Shown in pieces: positions 1-6,958 of a stretch of 64,000 bases of DNA (position 1 is the stretch's first letter; every line of letters starts with the position of its first letter). The translations under genes and the position numbers were made by a program. Source of the DNA: Aestuariirhabdus haliotis (GTDB taxonomy: Bacteria; Pseudomonadota; Gammaproteobacteria; Pseudomonadales; Aestuariirhabdaceae). The notes under the pieces were generated by a model that saw only the letters and a list, made by a program, of their open reading frames with translations, did no database searches and was not told where the DNA came from. The stretch spans positions 22,010 through 86,009 of the forward strand of contig NZ_JAKSDZ010000010.1 of assembly GCF_023509475.1 (NCBI RefSeq), given 5' to 3'.

Positions 1-143
1 GTATCAAGCTGGCGCTGCGTCGTATGGATGAAGATGAGTATGAAGTCTGCGATAGTTGCGGCGAAACCATCCCTGAGGCTCGTCTGGAGGCTATGCCCTA
101 TACCCGCCACTGTATTAGTTGCGCGGAGAAACAGCAGGGTTAG
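1..143 (+). CDS. DksA/TraR-family zinc-finger protein, C-terminal fragment
   Basis: The gene enters from the left edge; in-frame codons run from base 3 to a TAG stop at 141-143, giving the last 46 residues. The fragment holds a four-cysteine zinc finger of the DksA/TraR type: a CDSC pair, then 'ETIPEARLEAMP' and a CISC pair. The spacing and the P-E-A-R-L linker are typical of this family, which binds in the RNA polymerase secondary channel or acts as a small zinc protein of phage and conjugative origin. The N-terminal coiled coil that would separate true DksA from short TraR-like proteins is outside the window, so the subfamily is open. Confidence 0.85.
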   Translation, partial: IKLALRRMDEDEYEVCDSCGETIPEARLEAMPYTRHCISCAEKQQG

Positions 144-273
144 CCTTTCCTTTATCTGTTAGAGTATCAAGTCTTGGCGGATTTTAAGCCCTGTCATGGT
201 GACGCTTTCCAAGCGCCGCCATTGGCGGGAACTCAATGGTTGAGGCTTGCTGCATCGCAGGAGGAAGTTGACT

Positions 274-774
274 ATGCAATGGAAAGTGTTTGTTTTGCTT
301 GTTCTGACCCTTGGGTTATCGGGGCAGGTTGCTGCGGCTGACAGCTATCAGATGGAATTTATCCTCCATTACGATGGCAAGCAGGAGCAATACCAGTATC
401 GCAACCGCTTTGATCACCCCTATTCGTCTTTTAGCGGTAAAGAGCTCAGCTATGTGAAAAACGTCGAGACCAGCGTGACCTCTGGAACGGTGGTGACCAA
501 CCTGACCTCGGGCAAGGTGGATGACGGATTCCGCGTCAGTTTTACATTAAAAAATCCGGCCTTTAACCTGCGCCAGCTCGCCGAGTTGGAGTACCAGTTT
601 TCTCGCACCCTTTTGATCTCCCTGAAAGAGCAATCCGGAGGTGTTCAGGTACCTGAAACCCGGGTTATGCAAGGCAAGGGGCTGATCAATATCAAGGCGG
701 GCGAGAGCACATTGATACATGAGGATGCGGGCGCTGGCTTTCGGGTCGAAGCGCGTTTTATTCCCCAGGAATAA
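274..774 (+). CDS. Small exported protein of unknown function
   Basis: A 166-residue protein. I chose the ATG at 274 because an AGGAGG-type ribosome site lies at 258-266 and the protein then begins with a clean signal peptide (MQWK, a leucine/valine-rich core, then an AAA cleavage region near residue 23). The mature part is about 140 residues, with many alternating polar and hydrophobic stretches that suggest beta strands, and has no cysteine, so disulfides are not expected. I do not recognise a domain. It stands alone between the zinc-finger gene and the convergent glycerate kinase gene, which ends 10 bp away. Periplasmic location is inferred only from the signal peptide. Confidence 0.7.
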   Translation: MQWKVFVLLVLTLGLSGQVAAADSYQMEFILHYDGKQEQYQYRNRFDHPYSSFSGKELSYVKNVETSVTSGTVVTNLTSGKVDDGFRVSFTLKNPAFNLRQLAELEYQFSRTLLISLKEQSGGVQVPETRVMQGKGLINIKAGESTLIHEDAGAGFRVEARFIPQE

Positions 775-784
775 TTTTCCCAGC

Positions 785-1948
785 TCAGCTCAGCACCTGG
801 CTAGCCTGGGCGGTTTTCCATAAGCGCATCAGTTGTTCGATACAGCGTTTTAGGAGCGCCGGAGCCTGTTCCATCGCATTTTCCAGTGTTAAAGCACTAT
901 CAACGATACTGTGGATGCTGGAAATGCCTTCGGCGTGTGTTAATTCGGCACCTTGTCCAATTTTTCCCACCACAGCAATGACCGGAATCTTTCGGGGGGC
1001 GGCCAGACGGGCGATACCCACAGGCAGCTTGCCTTCCAGTGTCTGGTGGTTGATTTCCCCCTCACCGGTGATGATAAGGTCGTACGCCTCAGAATCGAGT
1101 CTGGCTTCCAGTTGCAGGCTGTTAGCAATGATTTGAAAGCCTGGCTGTAAGCTCACACCCTGGATAAGTTCCAGACCCGCTCCGAGCCCTCCAGCGGCCC
1201 CGTATCCGGATTGCTGGAAACGTTCGGTGTTGATGTTGTAATCACGACAGGCGATGCGAGCAAAACGTTCAAGCGCTCTCTCCAGATTGTCCATATCCTG
1301 AGGTTTGGCACCTTTTTGCGGAGCATAAATGGCGGTAGCGCCGTTAGGGCCAAGCAAAGGGTTGGCAACGTCACAGGCAATGTCGATGGTGACTCCGGAT
1401 AAGCGTGGATCGAGTCCGCTAAGGTCGATATGTTCCAGTTCCAGAAGGCCTTGGGCACCGGCCGAAACAGGATTGCCCTCGGCATTGGTCAGGCGCGCGC
1501 CCAAGGCCGAGAGTGTTCCCGCTCCGGCATCGTGGGTTGCGCTACCGCCTATGCCCAGAATGATATGCTGACAGCCTTGATCCAGCGCATCGCTAATGAT
1601 TTCACCGGTACCGAAAGTGGTGCAGTGCATAGGATTCCGTTGAGAGGGTGCAACCAGAGGTAATCCGGATGCACTGGCCATCTCGATAATGGCCGTGTTG
1701 CCATCGCCCAGGATGCCGTAATGAGCCTTAACGGGAGCACCCGTTGGGCCGCACACTTGCCGTTGGAGCAGGCGACCGCCGGTGTTGGCTATCAGGGCTT
1801 CGACGGTGCCTTCACCCCCGTCCGCCAGAGGGCATTGATGAACTTCAGCATCGGGATACTGACTGAGAATGGCTTGTTCGGCAATTGCACAGAATTGTGC
1901 GGCGCTGAGCGAACCCTTAAAAGAGTCAGGGGCAAGCAGAACTTTCAT
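785..1948 (-). CDS. glxK: Glycerate kinase (GlxK/GarK type)
   Basis: A 387-residue cytoplasmic enzyme that phosphorylates D-glycerate with ATP, the last step of glycerate and glyoxylate use; this family (glycerate kinase type II) gives 2-phosphoglycerate. The start 'MKVLLAPDSFKGSLSA' is the family signature. Other conserved parts are GIGGSATHDAG at residues 132-142, the glycine-rich GYGAAGGLGAG near 249-259 and TGEGEIN at 295-301. Length is normal for the family. It stands as a single gene; no tartronate-semialdehyde reductase or hydroxypyruvate isomerase is next to it, so the source of glycerate cannot be read from context. The choice of the symbol glxK over garK is arbitrary. Confidence 0.93.
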   Translation of the reverse strand: MKVLLAPDSFKGSLSAAQFCAIAEQAILSQYPDAEVHQCPLADGGEGTVEALIANTGGRLLQRQVCGPTGAPVKAHYGILGDGNTAIIEMASASGLPLVAPSQRNPMHCTTFGTGEIISDALDQGCQHIILGIGGSATHDAGAGTLSALGARLTNAEGNPVSAGAQGLLELEHIDLSGLDPRLSGVTIDIACDVANPLLGPNGATAIYAPQKGAKPQDMDNLERALERFARIACRDYNINTERFQQSGYGAAGGLGAGLELIQGVSLQPGFQIIANSLQLEARLDSEAYDLIITGEGEINHQTLEGKLPVGIARLAAPRKIPVIAVVGKIGQGAELTHAEGISSIHSIVDSALTLENAMEQAPALLKRCIEQLMRLWKTAQASQVLS

Positions 1949-2042
1949 AGATAGGGGCCTTGCTAATGATGACCCCTATGTTGTATCAGGATCTGGGCAC
2001 TAAGGCCATGTTGCCCGGTTGTTCGGGGCTGGCGCCAACTGT

Positions 2043-2519
2043 CTATGCCGCCTGCATATGGGGGCAGCGTGTGAGAAACAGGTTACCGTCGGGATTGGTC
2101 GGGTGGTAGTAGTGCCACCAGATGTTGGCCAATGTATTGGTGTCTCTGGCGTCGACACCATCAAGGTTAGCGCCGCAGCGAAGATAGTTGAACCAGGCGA
2201 TAGCCGTGGCGTAAGCCAGGTTATAAATCAGCTCCTGATGTGGATTGCACAGGAACTGACGCTGGCTGGCCATCCCCCTGACCAGGCTGGCCTGATCAGG
2301 AAAATGGACCAGATAATCATCCCAGACGCGTTGATGAACCTCGGCCGATATTCGATATAGCCCAAGTCCGCCATGGTCGTCACAGAGTTGGTCGCCCAGT
2401 TCACTCTCGGCGGCAGCTGTCCCTACCAGTAATTGCAGCGCTGCAGGGCTGAAATTGCCGCATAGCTCAAGAGTAGGCCGGACAACTTGTTCCCCCAGTT
2501 GATCAGCATTGATTCCCAT
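2043..2519 (-). CDS. Hypothetical protein with a lysozyme-like sequence pattern
   Basis: A 158-residue protein with no signal peptide or membrane segment. The stretch from about residue 30 to 75 (GTAAAESELGDQL, then GGLGLYRISAEVHQRVWDDYLV) resembles the 'A-x-x-E-S ... G-x-G-x-x-Q-I/x-x-x-T/x-x' layout of small phage lysozyme and transglycosylase-like domains, with the first Glu as the would-be catalytic residue; this is weak pattern recognition. The C-terminal part is rich in aromatic residues (NIWWHYYHP). It lies alone, beside the repeat element at 2694. It could be a left-over phage structural or lysis gene, or a conserved protein of unrelated fold. Confidence 0.55.
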   Translation of the reverse strand: MGINADQLGEQVVRPTLELCGNFSPAALQLLVGTAAAESELGDQLCDDHGGLGLYRISAEVHQRVWDDYLVHFPDQASLVRGMASQRQFLCNPHQELIYNLAYATAIAWFNYLRCGANLDGVDARDTNTLANIWWHYYHPTNPDGNLFLTRCPHMQAA

Positions 2520-2693
2520 CGATTCCCCCCAACATCCAGTTATCGAACATCATAGGTTATTCAGCATGAAGTTAGCTGTTGAATCTAATTTTAGACTTAA
2601 CAGATAAAGCTAACAGGCTGTTTTATAGGATTTTTATGGGTTTTTGGGAATGATTGGCTATGTCCATAACTAACACTTAGTCGATTTGCTTAT

Positions 2694-2962
2694 TTAAGGC
2701 ACCTCTGATTAATTCAGATAGATCTCTGCGGATCCTAAAAATGGTTTTTATCAAGGCGAAGCCCGCCGTTCATGTCGAGACCTGGACAAGGGTTTCAACA
2801 CCGAGAAAATCATTTTTAGAACCGCCCTACGGGGCTTTCAGGCGACCCCAGACTCTTTGTTACGCCTTATTTGAAAGGTCTAGACCTTACTGCCAAGACG
2901 TGCCGCGATTCCGGATTCGCCTGAAAGCCAGAGTTCATCTGAATTAATCAGAGTTGCCTTAA
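2694..2962. repeat. MITE-like element, complete copy
   Basis: A 269-bp element bounded by 25-bp terminal inverted repeats at 2694-2718 and 2938-2962 that match at 24 of 25 positions. Both ends carry TTAA, which could be part of the element or a target duplication. An inner inverted repeat is also present: the 13-base GGCTTTCAGGCGA has its exact reverse complement TCGCCTGAAAGCC further right. No transposase or credible protein is encoded. A second copy in the same orientation starts at 63789. The rest of the 490-bp gap (2520-2693 and 2963-3008) is AT-rich and shows nothing I can name. Confidence 0.88.
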
Positions 2963-3008
2963 GTGTTCAAGAACCCAATATATAGCGCAATCTTGTGGGG
3001 CTGATAGC

Positions 3009-3542
3009 CTAAAAGGCGCATAGGGTATAGGTTGGAATACCGAGATCCTGAAGCTTTTGACTGCCACCAAGATCGGGCAAGTCAATGATAGCGGCAGCTT
3101 CATAAATAGTGGCATCAAGCTGCTTGACCAGCGATGCTGCGGCGCAAAGGGTACCGCCGGTAGCTATCAGGTCGTCCAGTAGCAATACTTTGGCAGCGGC
3201 AGGGATGGCGTCTTTGTGAACCTCCAGCACCGCTTGACCGTATTCGATATCGTACGCTTCTTCCAGAGTTTCAGCTGGAAGTTTGCCTTGCTTGCGAAAG
3301 AGCACCAGGGGTTTGTTGAGCTCGTAGGACAGAACCGAACCGAGCAAAAAGCCACGGGCATCAAGAGCGGCAATATGAGTGATGTCGGTCTCTACATAAC
3401 GCTGTATAAAGCTGTCGGCAACCATTCTTTGCGCTTTGGGAGATAGGTACAGCGGAGTGATATCGCGAAAGGTAACCCCGGGTTGTGGCCAGTCTGGAAT
3501 GGGGCGCACGAGGGATTTGATAAAGTACTCGTCAAAAATCAT
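3009..3542 (-). CDS. apt: Adenine phosphoribosyltransferase
   Basis: A 177-residue purine-salvage enzyme that joins adenine and PRPP to make AMP in the cytosol. The PRPP-binding loop [13 protein letters not shown] is at residues 119-131, and the N-terminal '[17 protein letters not shown]' and 'LDARGFLLG' are the usual APRT signatures. Length is standard. It starts 19 bp after the stop of the Fnr-type regulator gene on the same strand, so the two are probably cotranscribed; the same pair lies next to hemN in Pseudomonas. Confidence 0.96.
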   Translation of the reverse strand: MIFDEYFIKSLVRPIPDWPQPGVTFRDITPLYLSPKAQRMVADSFIQRYVETDITHIAALDARGFLLGSVLSYELNKPLVLFRKQGKLPAETLEEAYDIEYGQAVLEVHKDAIPAAAKVLLLDDLIATGGTLCAAASLVKQLDATIYEAAAIIDLPDLGGSQKLQDLGIPTYTLCAF

Positions 3543-3561
3543 CCGGGATCCTTAAGCGGAA

Positions 3562-4323
3562 TTACAACGATTGAGCGGAATCTTTTGGATTGTCGATCAC
3601 GCGGCCGCCGGCCAGTGCACACAAGCGTTCGGAATCAATGATGTTGATATCCTTGCCGTTGGCTTCGATCAGGCCATTACGCTGAAAACGGGTGAAAACC
3701 CGGCTGACGGTTTCAACGGCAAGCCCCAGATAGTTGCCCATTTCATTGCGAGACATCGACAGGCGAAAGGCGTGGGAAGAGTAGCCGCGGCGTCGGAATC
3801 GTGCAGACAGGTTAACCAGGAAGGTTGCGATACGCTCATCGGCGTTCTTCTTGCTGAGCAATAGCATCATCTGTTGGTCGTCGCGAATGCGGCGGCTCAT
3901 CAGCAGCATTAACTGCTTTTGTAACTTGGGCAGTTTGTCGGAAAGCTCATTGAGGCGTTCAAACGGAATCTCGCAGATCATAGTGGTTTCCATGGCCTGG
4001 GAAGAAACCGGGTAGGTGTCGCCATCCATACCGCTTAGACCGAGGATTTCACTGGGTAGCTGAAACCCCGTGATTTGCTCTTCGCCTTCGTTGGTTGAGG
4101 TATAGGTTTTCAAAGCCCCGGAACGCACGGCGTAGATTGAGGTGAAGGGATCTCCTTCAAGAAACAGGTGTTCACCCTTTTTTAGTGGGCGGCCCCGCTT
4201 GATGATGTCGTCCAGTTGATCAATTTCATCCATCGCCAGGGCAATCGGCAGGCAGAGGGAACTCAGACTACATTCCTTGCAGGCGACATGGTTGACGTGC
4301 TTCACGGTGAGTTTAGAGCTCAT
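3562..4323 (-). CDS. anr: Fnr/Anr-type oxygen-sensing regulator (first copy)
   Basis: A CRP/Fnr-family activator of anaerobic and microaerobic genes. From the ATG at 4323 it is 253 residues (a TTG at 4335 is an alternative). It has the four cysteines of an oxygen-labile [4Fe-4S] cluster: C15, C18, C24 (CKEC then C) and C117 (MICEIPF). A cyclic-nucleotide-like beta barrel follows, then a helix-turn-helix near residues 190-213 with '[10 protein letters not shown]', keeping the Glu and Ser-Arg residues that read TTGAT/ATCAA half sites in E. coli FNR. It lies directly upstream of apt and downstream of hemN. Perfect Fnr boxes at hemN, ccoN and fnr2 in this window are its likely targets. Confidence 0.94.
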   Translation of the reverse strand: MSSKLTVKHVNHVACKECSLSSLCLPIALAMDEIDQLDDIIKRGRPLKKGEHLFLEGDPFTSIYAVRSGALKTYTSTNEGEEQITGFQLPSEILGLSGMDGDTYPVSSQAMETTMICEIPFERLNELSDKLPKLQKQLMLLMSRRIRDDQQMMLLLSKKNADERIATFLVNLSARFRRRGYSSHAFRLSMSRNEMGNYLGLAVETVSRVFTRFQRNGLIEANGKDINIIDSERLCALAGGRVIDNPKDSAQSL

Positions 4324-4343
4324 AGGCGGGGACAAGACCCTTT

Positions 4344-4371
4344 AATATGTCAGATTATATTCCGACATATT
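4344..4371. promoter_or_regulatory. Inverted repeat in front of the first Fnr gene
   Basis: Eight-base arms AATATGTC (4344-4351) and GACATATT (4364-4371), exact reverse complements, separated by 12 bases. The site ends about 20 bp before the regulator's ATG, so it overlaps the expected promoter and could be an operator. It does not match the Fnr consensus. The binding protein is unknown. Confidence 0.35.
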
Positions 4372-4473
4372 GTAGGGGAAATTACTCACAAAACAAACAG
4401 AGCACGCAATGCACTTTTGTGGACAGTGCTCTGGGAGGATTTACTCATAGAACGTTATGCTTGCAAGCCAGGG

Positions 4474-5862
4474 CTAGATAACCTTCGAAAAGCGTCCCTT
4501 GTTGCTTTCCTGGCCCAGATAATGGTCAAACTGCATGCAAATATTGCGAATCAGCAGGCGGCCTCGACCAGTGACCTCGATACCCTGTTCATCGAGGGTG
4601 ATCAAACCGTCTTCGGCCATGGGTTTTAATTGATCCAGCTCTGCAGCGAAGTAATTCTTGAAGTTGATATCCCAGCGTTGCTCAACCGCAGCAAAATCCA
4701 GCTCAAAATGGCAAATGAGTTGGGAAATAACCGCCTGACGAATAAAGTCATCCTTGTTCATGACCAGACCGCGTTTGATGGCAAACTGATGGTTCTCGAT
4801 GCGGTTCATGTACATCTTGATGTCGGCATGGTTTTGGCTGTAAGCCCCGTTCACCTGACTGATAGATGATACGCCCATGCCGACCAGATCGCAGTGAGCA
4901 TGGGTAGTGTAGCCCTGGAAGTTACGGTGCAGGGCTCCGGACTCCTGGGCGATTGCCAGCTCATCGTCCGGACGCGCGAAATGATCCATACCAATATAGA
5001 CATAACCGGCGTCCAGCAAGCGTTCGGTGGTGCTTTGCATGATCGCCAGTTTTTCCGCAGAAGAGGGTAAATCCTCCGCATTGATGCGGCGCTGGGGCAT
5101 AAACCGCTCTGGCAGGTGGGCGTAATTGAACACCGATAGACGATCCGGGGCGATCTCGATGACCCGCTCTAGAGTCGTCATAAAGCTCGCTTCGCTTTGA
5201 AAGGGCAAACCGTAGATTAAATCGATATTGATCGACTGAAACTGAAGCGTGCGTGCGGCGTCAATGATGGCCATGGTGTCGGCTTCGGATTGTTCGCGAT
5301 TGACTGCCTTTTGCACTTTGGGATCCAGGTCCTGCACGCCCAGGCTGCAGCGATTGAAACCCATTTCACGCAGTGCATTCATGGTCGCCCAATCCGCTTC
5401 GCGAGGGTCAATCTCGATGGAAAAGTCACCCTCGGTTTCGTCTACCAGGTTGAAGTGTTGGCGCGTTTTCTTCATTAACGCCTGCATCTGCTCGATGCTG
5501 AGGAAGGTGGGGGTGCCGCCGCCCCAATGGAGTTGTTCGACGCGTTGTTCGGTACTGAAAAGTTCGGCCTGCATTTCGATTTCTCGATGCAGTAACTCTA
5601 GGTAGGGAAGCGCCTTGCTACGATCTTTGGTGATAACTTTGTTGCAGCCACAGTAGTAGCAAACATGGGTACAAAAAGGCAGGTGGAAGTAGAGTGACAG
5701 AGGGGTGTTCTTGGTGACACTTTCGCGCGCAGCCTGGCGATATTCATCAATACTGAAAAGTTCGTGAAACTGCACCGCGGTTGGATAAGAGGTGTAACGA
5801 GGCCCGGCACCTTCGTAGCGCTTGATCAGTTCGATATCCCAAACCAGCTTGTTACTGCTCAT
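4474..5862 (-). CDS. hemN: Oxygen-independent coproporphyrinogen III oxidase
   Basis: A 462-residue radical-SAM enzyme that decarboxylates two propionate groups of coproporphyrinogen III to give protoporphyrinogen IX without oxygen, in the cytosol. The [4Fe-4S]/SAM motif is at C64, C68, C71 with the extra family cysteine C73 (HLPFCTHVCYYCGC), followed by GGGTPT and the 'GLPFQ' region. Length matches bacterial HemN, not the shorter HemW-like proteins. It makes heme for the cbb3 oxidase under low oxygen, and a perfect Fnr box at 5964-5977 is correctly placed to switch it on. Confidence 0.96.
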   Translation of the reverse strand: MSSNKLVWDIELIKRYEGAGPRYTSYPTAVQFHELFSIDEYRQAARESVTKNTPLSLYFHLPFCTHVCYYCGCNKVITKDRSKALPYLELLHREIEMQAELFSTEQRVEQLHWGGGTPTFLSIEQMQALMKKTRQHFNLVDETEGDFSIEIDPREADWATMNALREMGFNRCSLGVQDLDPKVQKAVNREQSEADTMAIIDAARTLQFQSINIDLIYGLPFQSEASFMTTLERVIEIAPDRLSVFNYAHLPERFMPQRRINAEDLPSSAEKLAIMQSTTERLLDAGYVYIGMDHFARPDDELAIAQESGALHRNFQGYTTHAHCDLVGMGVSSISQVNGAYSQNHADIKMYMNRIENHQFAIKRGLVMNKDDFIRQAVISQLICHFELDFAAVEQRWDINFKNYFAAELDQLKPMAEDGLITLDEQGIEVTGRGRLLIRNICMQFDHYLGQESNKGRFSKVI

Positions 5863-5935
5863 TGAATGCTCACTTCCATTTGTTGATGTTGGGGCGCATG
5901 AAGAGGAGGCTCAACACACAGCCAATCAGACCCAC

Positions 5936-5977
5936 AGTTTAGTCGTAGCGGGTATGGAATGTGTTGATTCCCATCAA
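5936..5977 (-). promoter_or_regulatory. Fnr-activated promoter of hemN
   Basis: A perfect Fnr/Anr box, TTGAT-GGGA-ATCAA on the minus strand, lies at 5964-5977. A -10-like TAAACT lies at 5936-5941, so the box is centred at -41.5 relative to a predicted start near 5929: the class II Fnr arrangement. The box overlaps the last codon and stop of the upstream safE-like gene. The rest of the leader to the hemN ATG (5862) is about 67 bases. Confidence 0.75.
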
Positions 5978-6684
5978 GCGCGGACCGACAATTGATGAAA
6001 CAGCTGCATTAACCACTGCTGATGGGGGCCGGGTAGCGTCCAGAGACCGAACAGGATAACCAATACACCCGCCAGGCTACGGGTGGTCGGGTTTTGCATA
6101 AAGGCGGTCAACCGAGAGGATACCAGACTGGCAGTAACCAGCAGCGGTAAGGTACCCAGACCAAAAGCCAGCATCAGCAGGGCCGAATTGAGCGCGCTGC
6201 CCTGGGTTGCCGTCCAGATCAGGGTGCTGTATACCAGGCCACAGGGTAGCCAGCCCCAGAGCGTGCCCAGCAACAGGGCTGAAGAGGGCGATTTTACCGG
6301 CAACAGTCGACGCGAATAGGGCTGCAAGGGTTTCCATATCACGCCACCAATTCGCTCGATAGCGACCAGTCCGCGCCACCAGTTGGCCAGATAAAGCCCC
6401 ATGGCAATGAGTAACAAACCAGCCAGTGTTCGCATGCCAATGATCACTGCACTGCCTTGTTGCTGCAAGGCCCAGCCCAGACTACCCATTAGGGCTCCGG
6501 CCAGGGTATAGCTGGCAATGCGGCCCAGGTGGTAGCCCAGTACAATGGGTAACAGCGCTTGCTTATTGCCTGAGGGGAGTCCCGAAGAAAGCGCGGCCAT
6601 AATGCCCCCGCACATTCCAACGCAATGAGCACCGCCAAACAGGCCCAGTGTGAACGCAGTGAACAGCAGTGAAACATCAACCAT
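5974..6684 (-). CDS. SafE/TauE-type membrane protein of the cbb3 assembly cluster
   Basis: A 236-residue inner-membrane protein with about six membrane segments, of the 'sulfite exporter TauE/SafE' family that sits beside ccoS in many proteobacteria. I chose the ATG at 6684, which gives an N-terminus 'MVDVSLLFTAF' and overlaps the end of ccoS by 8 bp; a longer frame upstream has no membrane segment and is likely untranslated in this frame. The first segment carries GAHCVGMCGG, with H20, C21 and C25, a motif suggestive of metal handling. Its position between ccoS and hemN suggests a role in copper supply or cytochrome assembly instead of sulfite export; this is inferred from context only. Confidence 0.8.
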   Translation of the reverse strand: MVDVSLLFTAFTLGLFGGAHCVGMCGGIMAALSSGLPSGNKQALLPIVLGYHLGRIASYTLAGALMGSLGWALQQQGSAVIIGMRTLAGLLLIAMGLYLANWWRGLVAIERIGGVIWKPLQPYSRRLLPVKSPSSALLLGTLWGWLPCGLVYSTLIWTATQGSALNSALLMLAFGLGTLPLLVTASLVSSRLTAFMQNPTTRSLAGVLVILFGLWTLPGPHQQWLMQLFHQLSVRA

Positions 6685-6940
6685 GAGGCTTATCGGAGTC
6701 TGAGTCAGCTGTGATTCGATCGGTTGGAGCCGCCGGATCGGTACTGCTGGGCGATCCGGCTGTGTCGTTGCTCTGCGGAGTCTCTGGAGAGCGGGGGGTA
6801 GGCTCTTCATCAAACAAAATGCTATGGGCCGGACCTTCGAGGTCGTCGAACTGACCGTCATCGACTGCCCAGAAAAAGATCCATACGCCGATTGCTACAA
6901 ACAGCAGGGCGATCGGTATGAGTAGGTAGATCGATTCCAC
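6677..6940 (-). CDS. ccoS: cbb3 oxidase maturation protein CcoS
   Basis: An 87-residue single-pass membrane protein needed to insert cofactors (heme b and copper) into the cbb3 oxidase. The N-terminal 'MESIYLLIPIALLFVAIG' helix followed by WAVDDGQFDDLEGPAHSIL is the CcoS signature. The C-terminal third is a proline-, serine- and aspartate-rich tail longer than in typical CcoS of about 50-70 residues. It lies 18 bp after ccoI and overlaps the safE-like gene by 8 bp, so these are cotranscribed. Confidence 0.92.
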   Translation of the reverse strand: MESIYLLIPIALLFVAIGVWIFFWAVDDGQFDDLEGPAHSILFDEEPTPRSPETPQSNDTAGSPSSTDPAAPTDRITADSDSDKPHG

Positions 6941-6958
6941 AGTTTACTCCGTACTGCG

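Noticed and set aside
2741..2947. 68-codon open frame inside the repeat element
   Set aside because: It lies wholly within the non-coding mobile repeat, has no ribosome site or known motif, and the second copy differs by a length change in the same stretch.
5974..6861. Longer form of the SafE-like protein
   Set aside because: The first 59 codons overlap ccoS in another frame and lack membrane character; the family start is at 6684.
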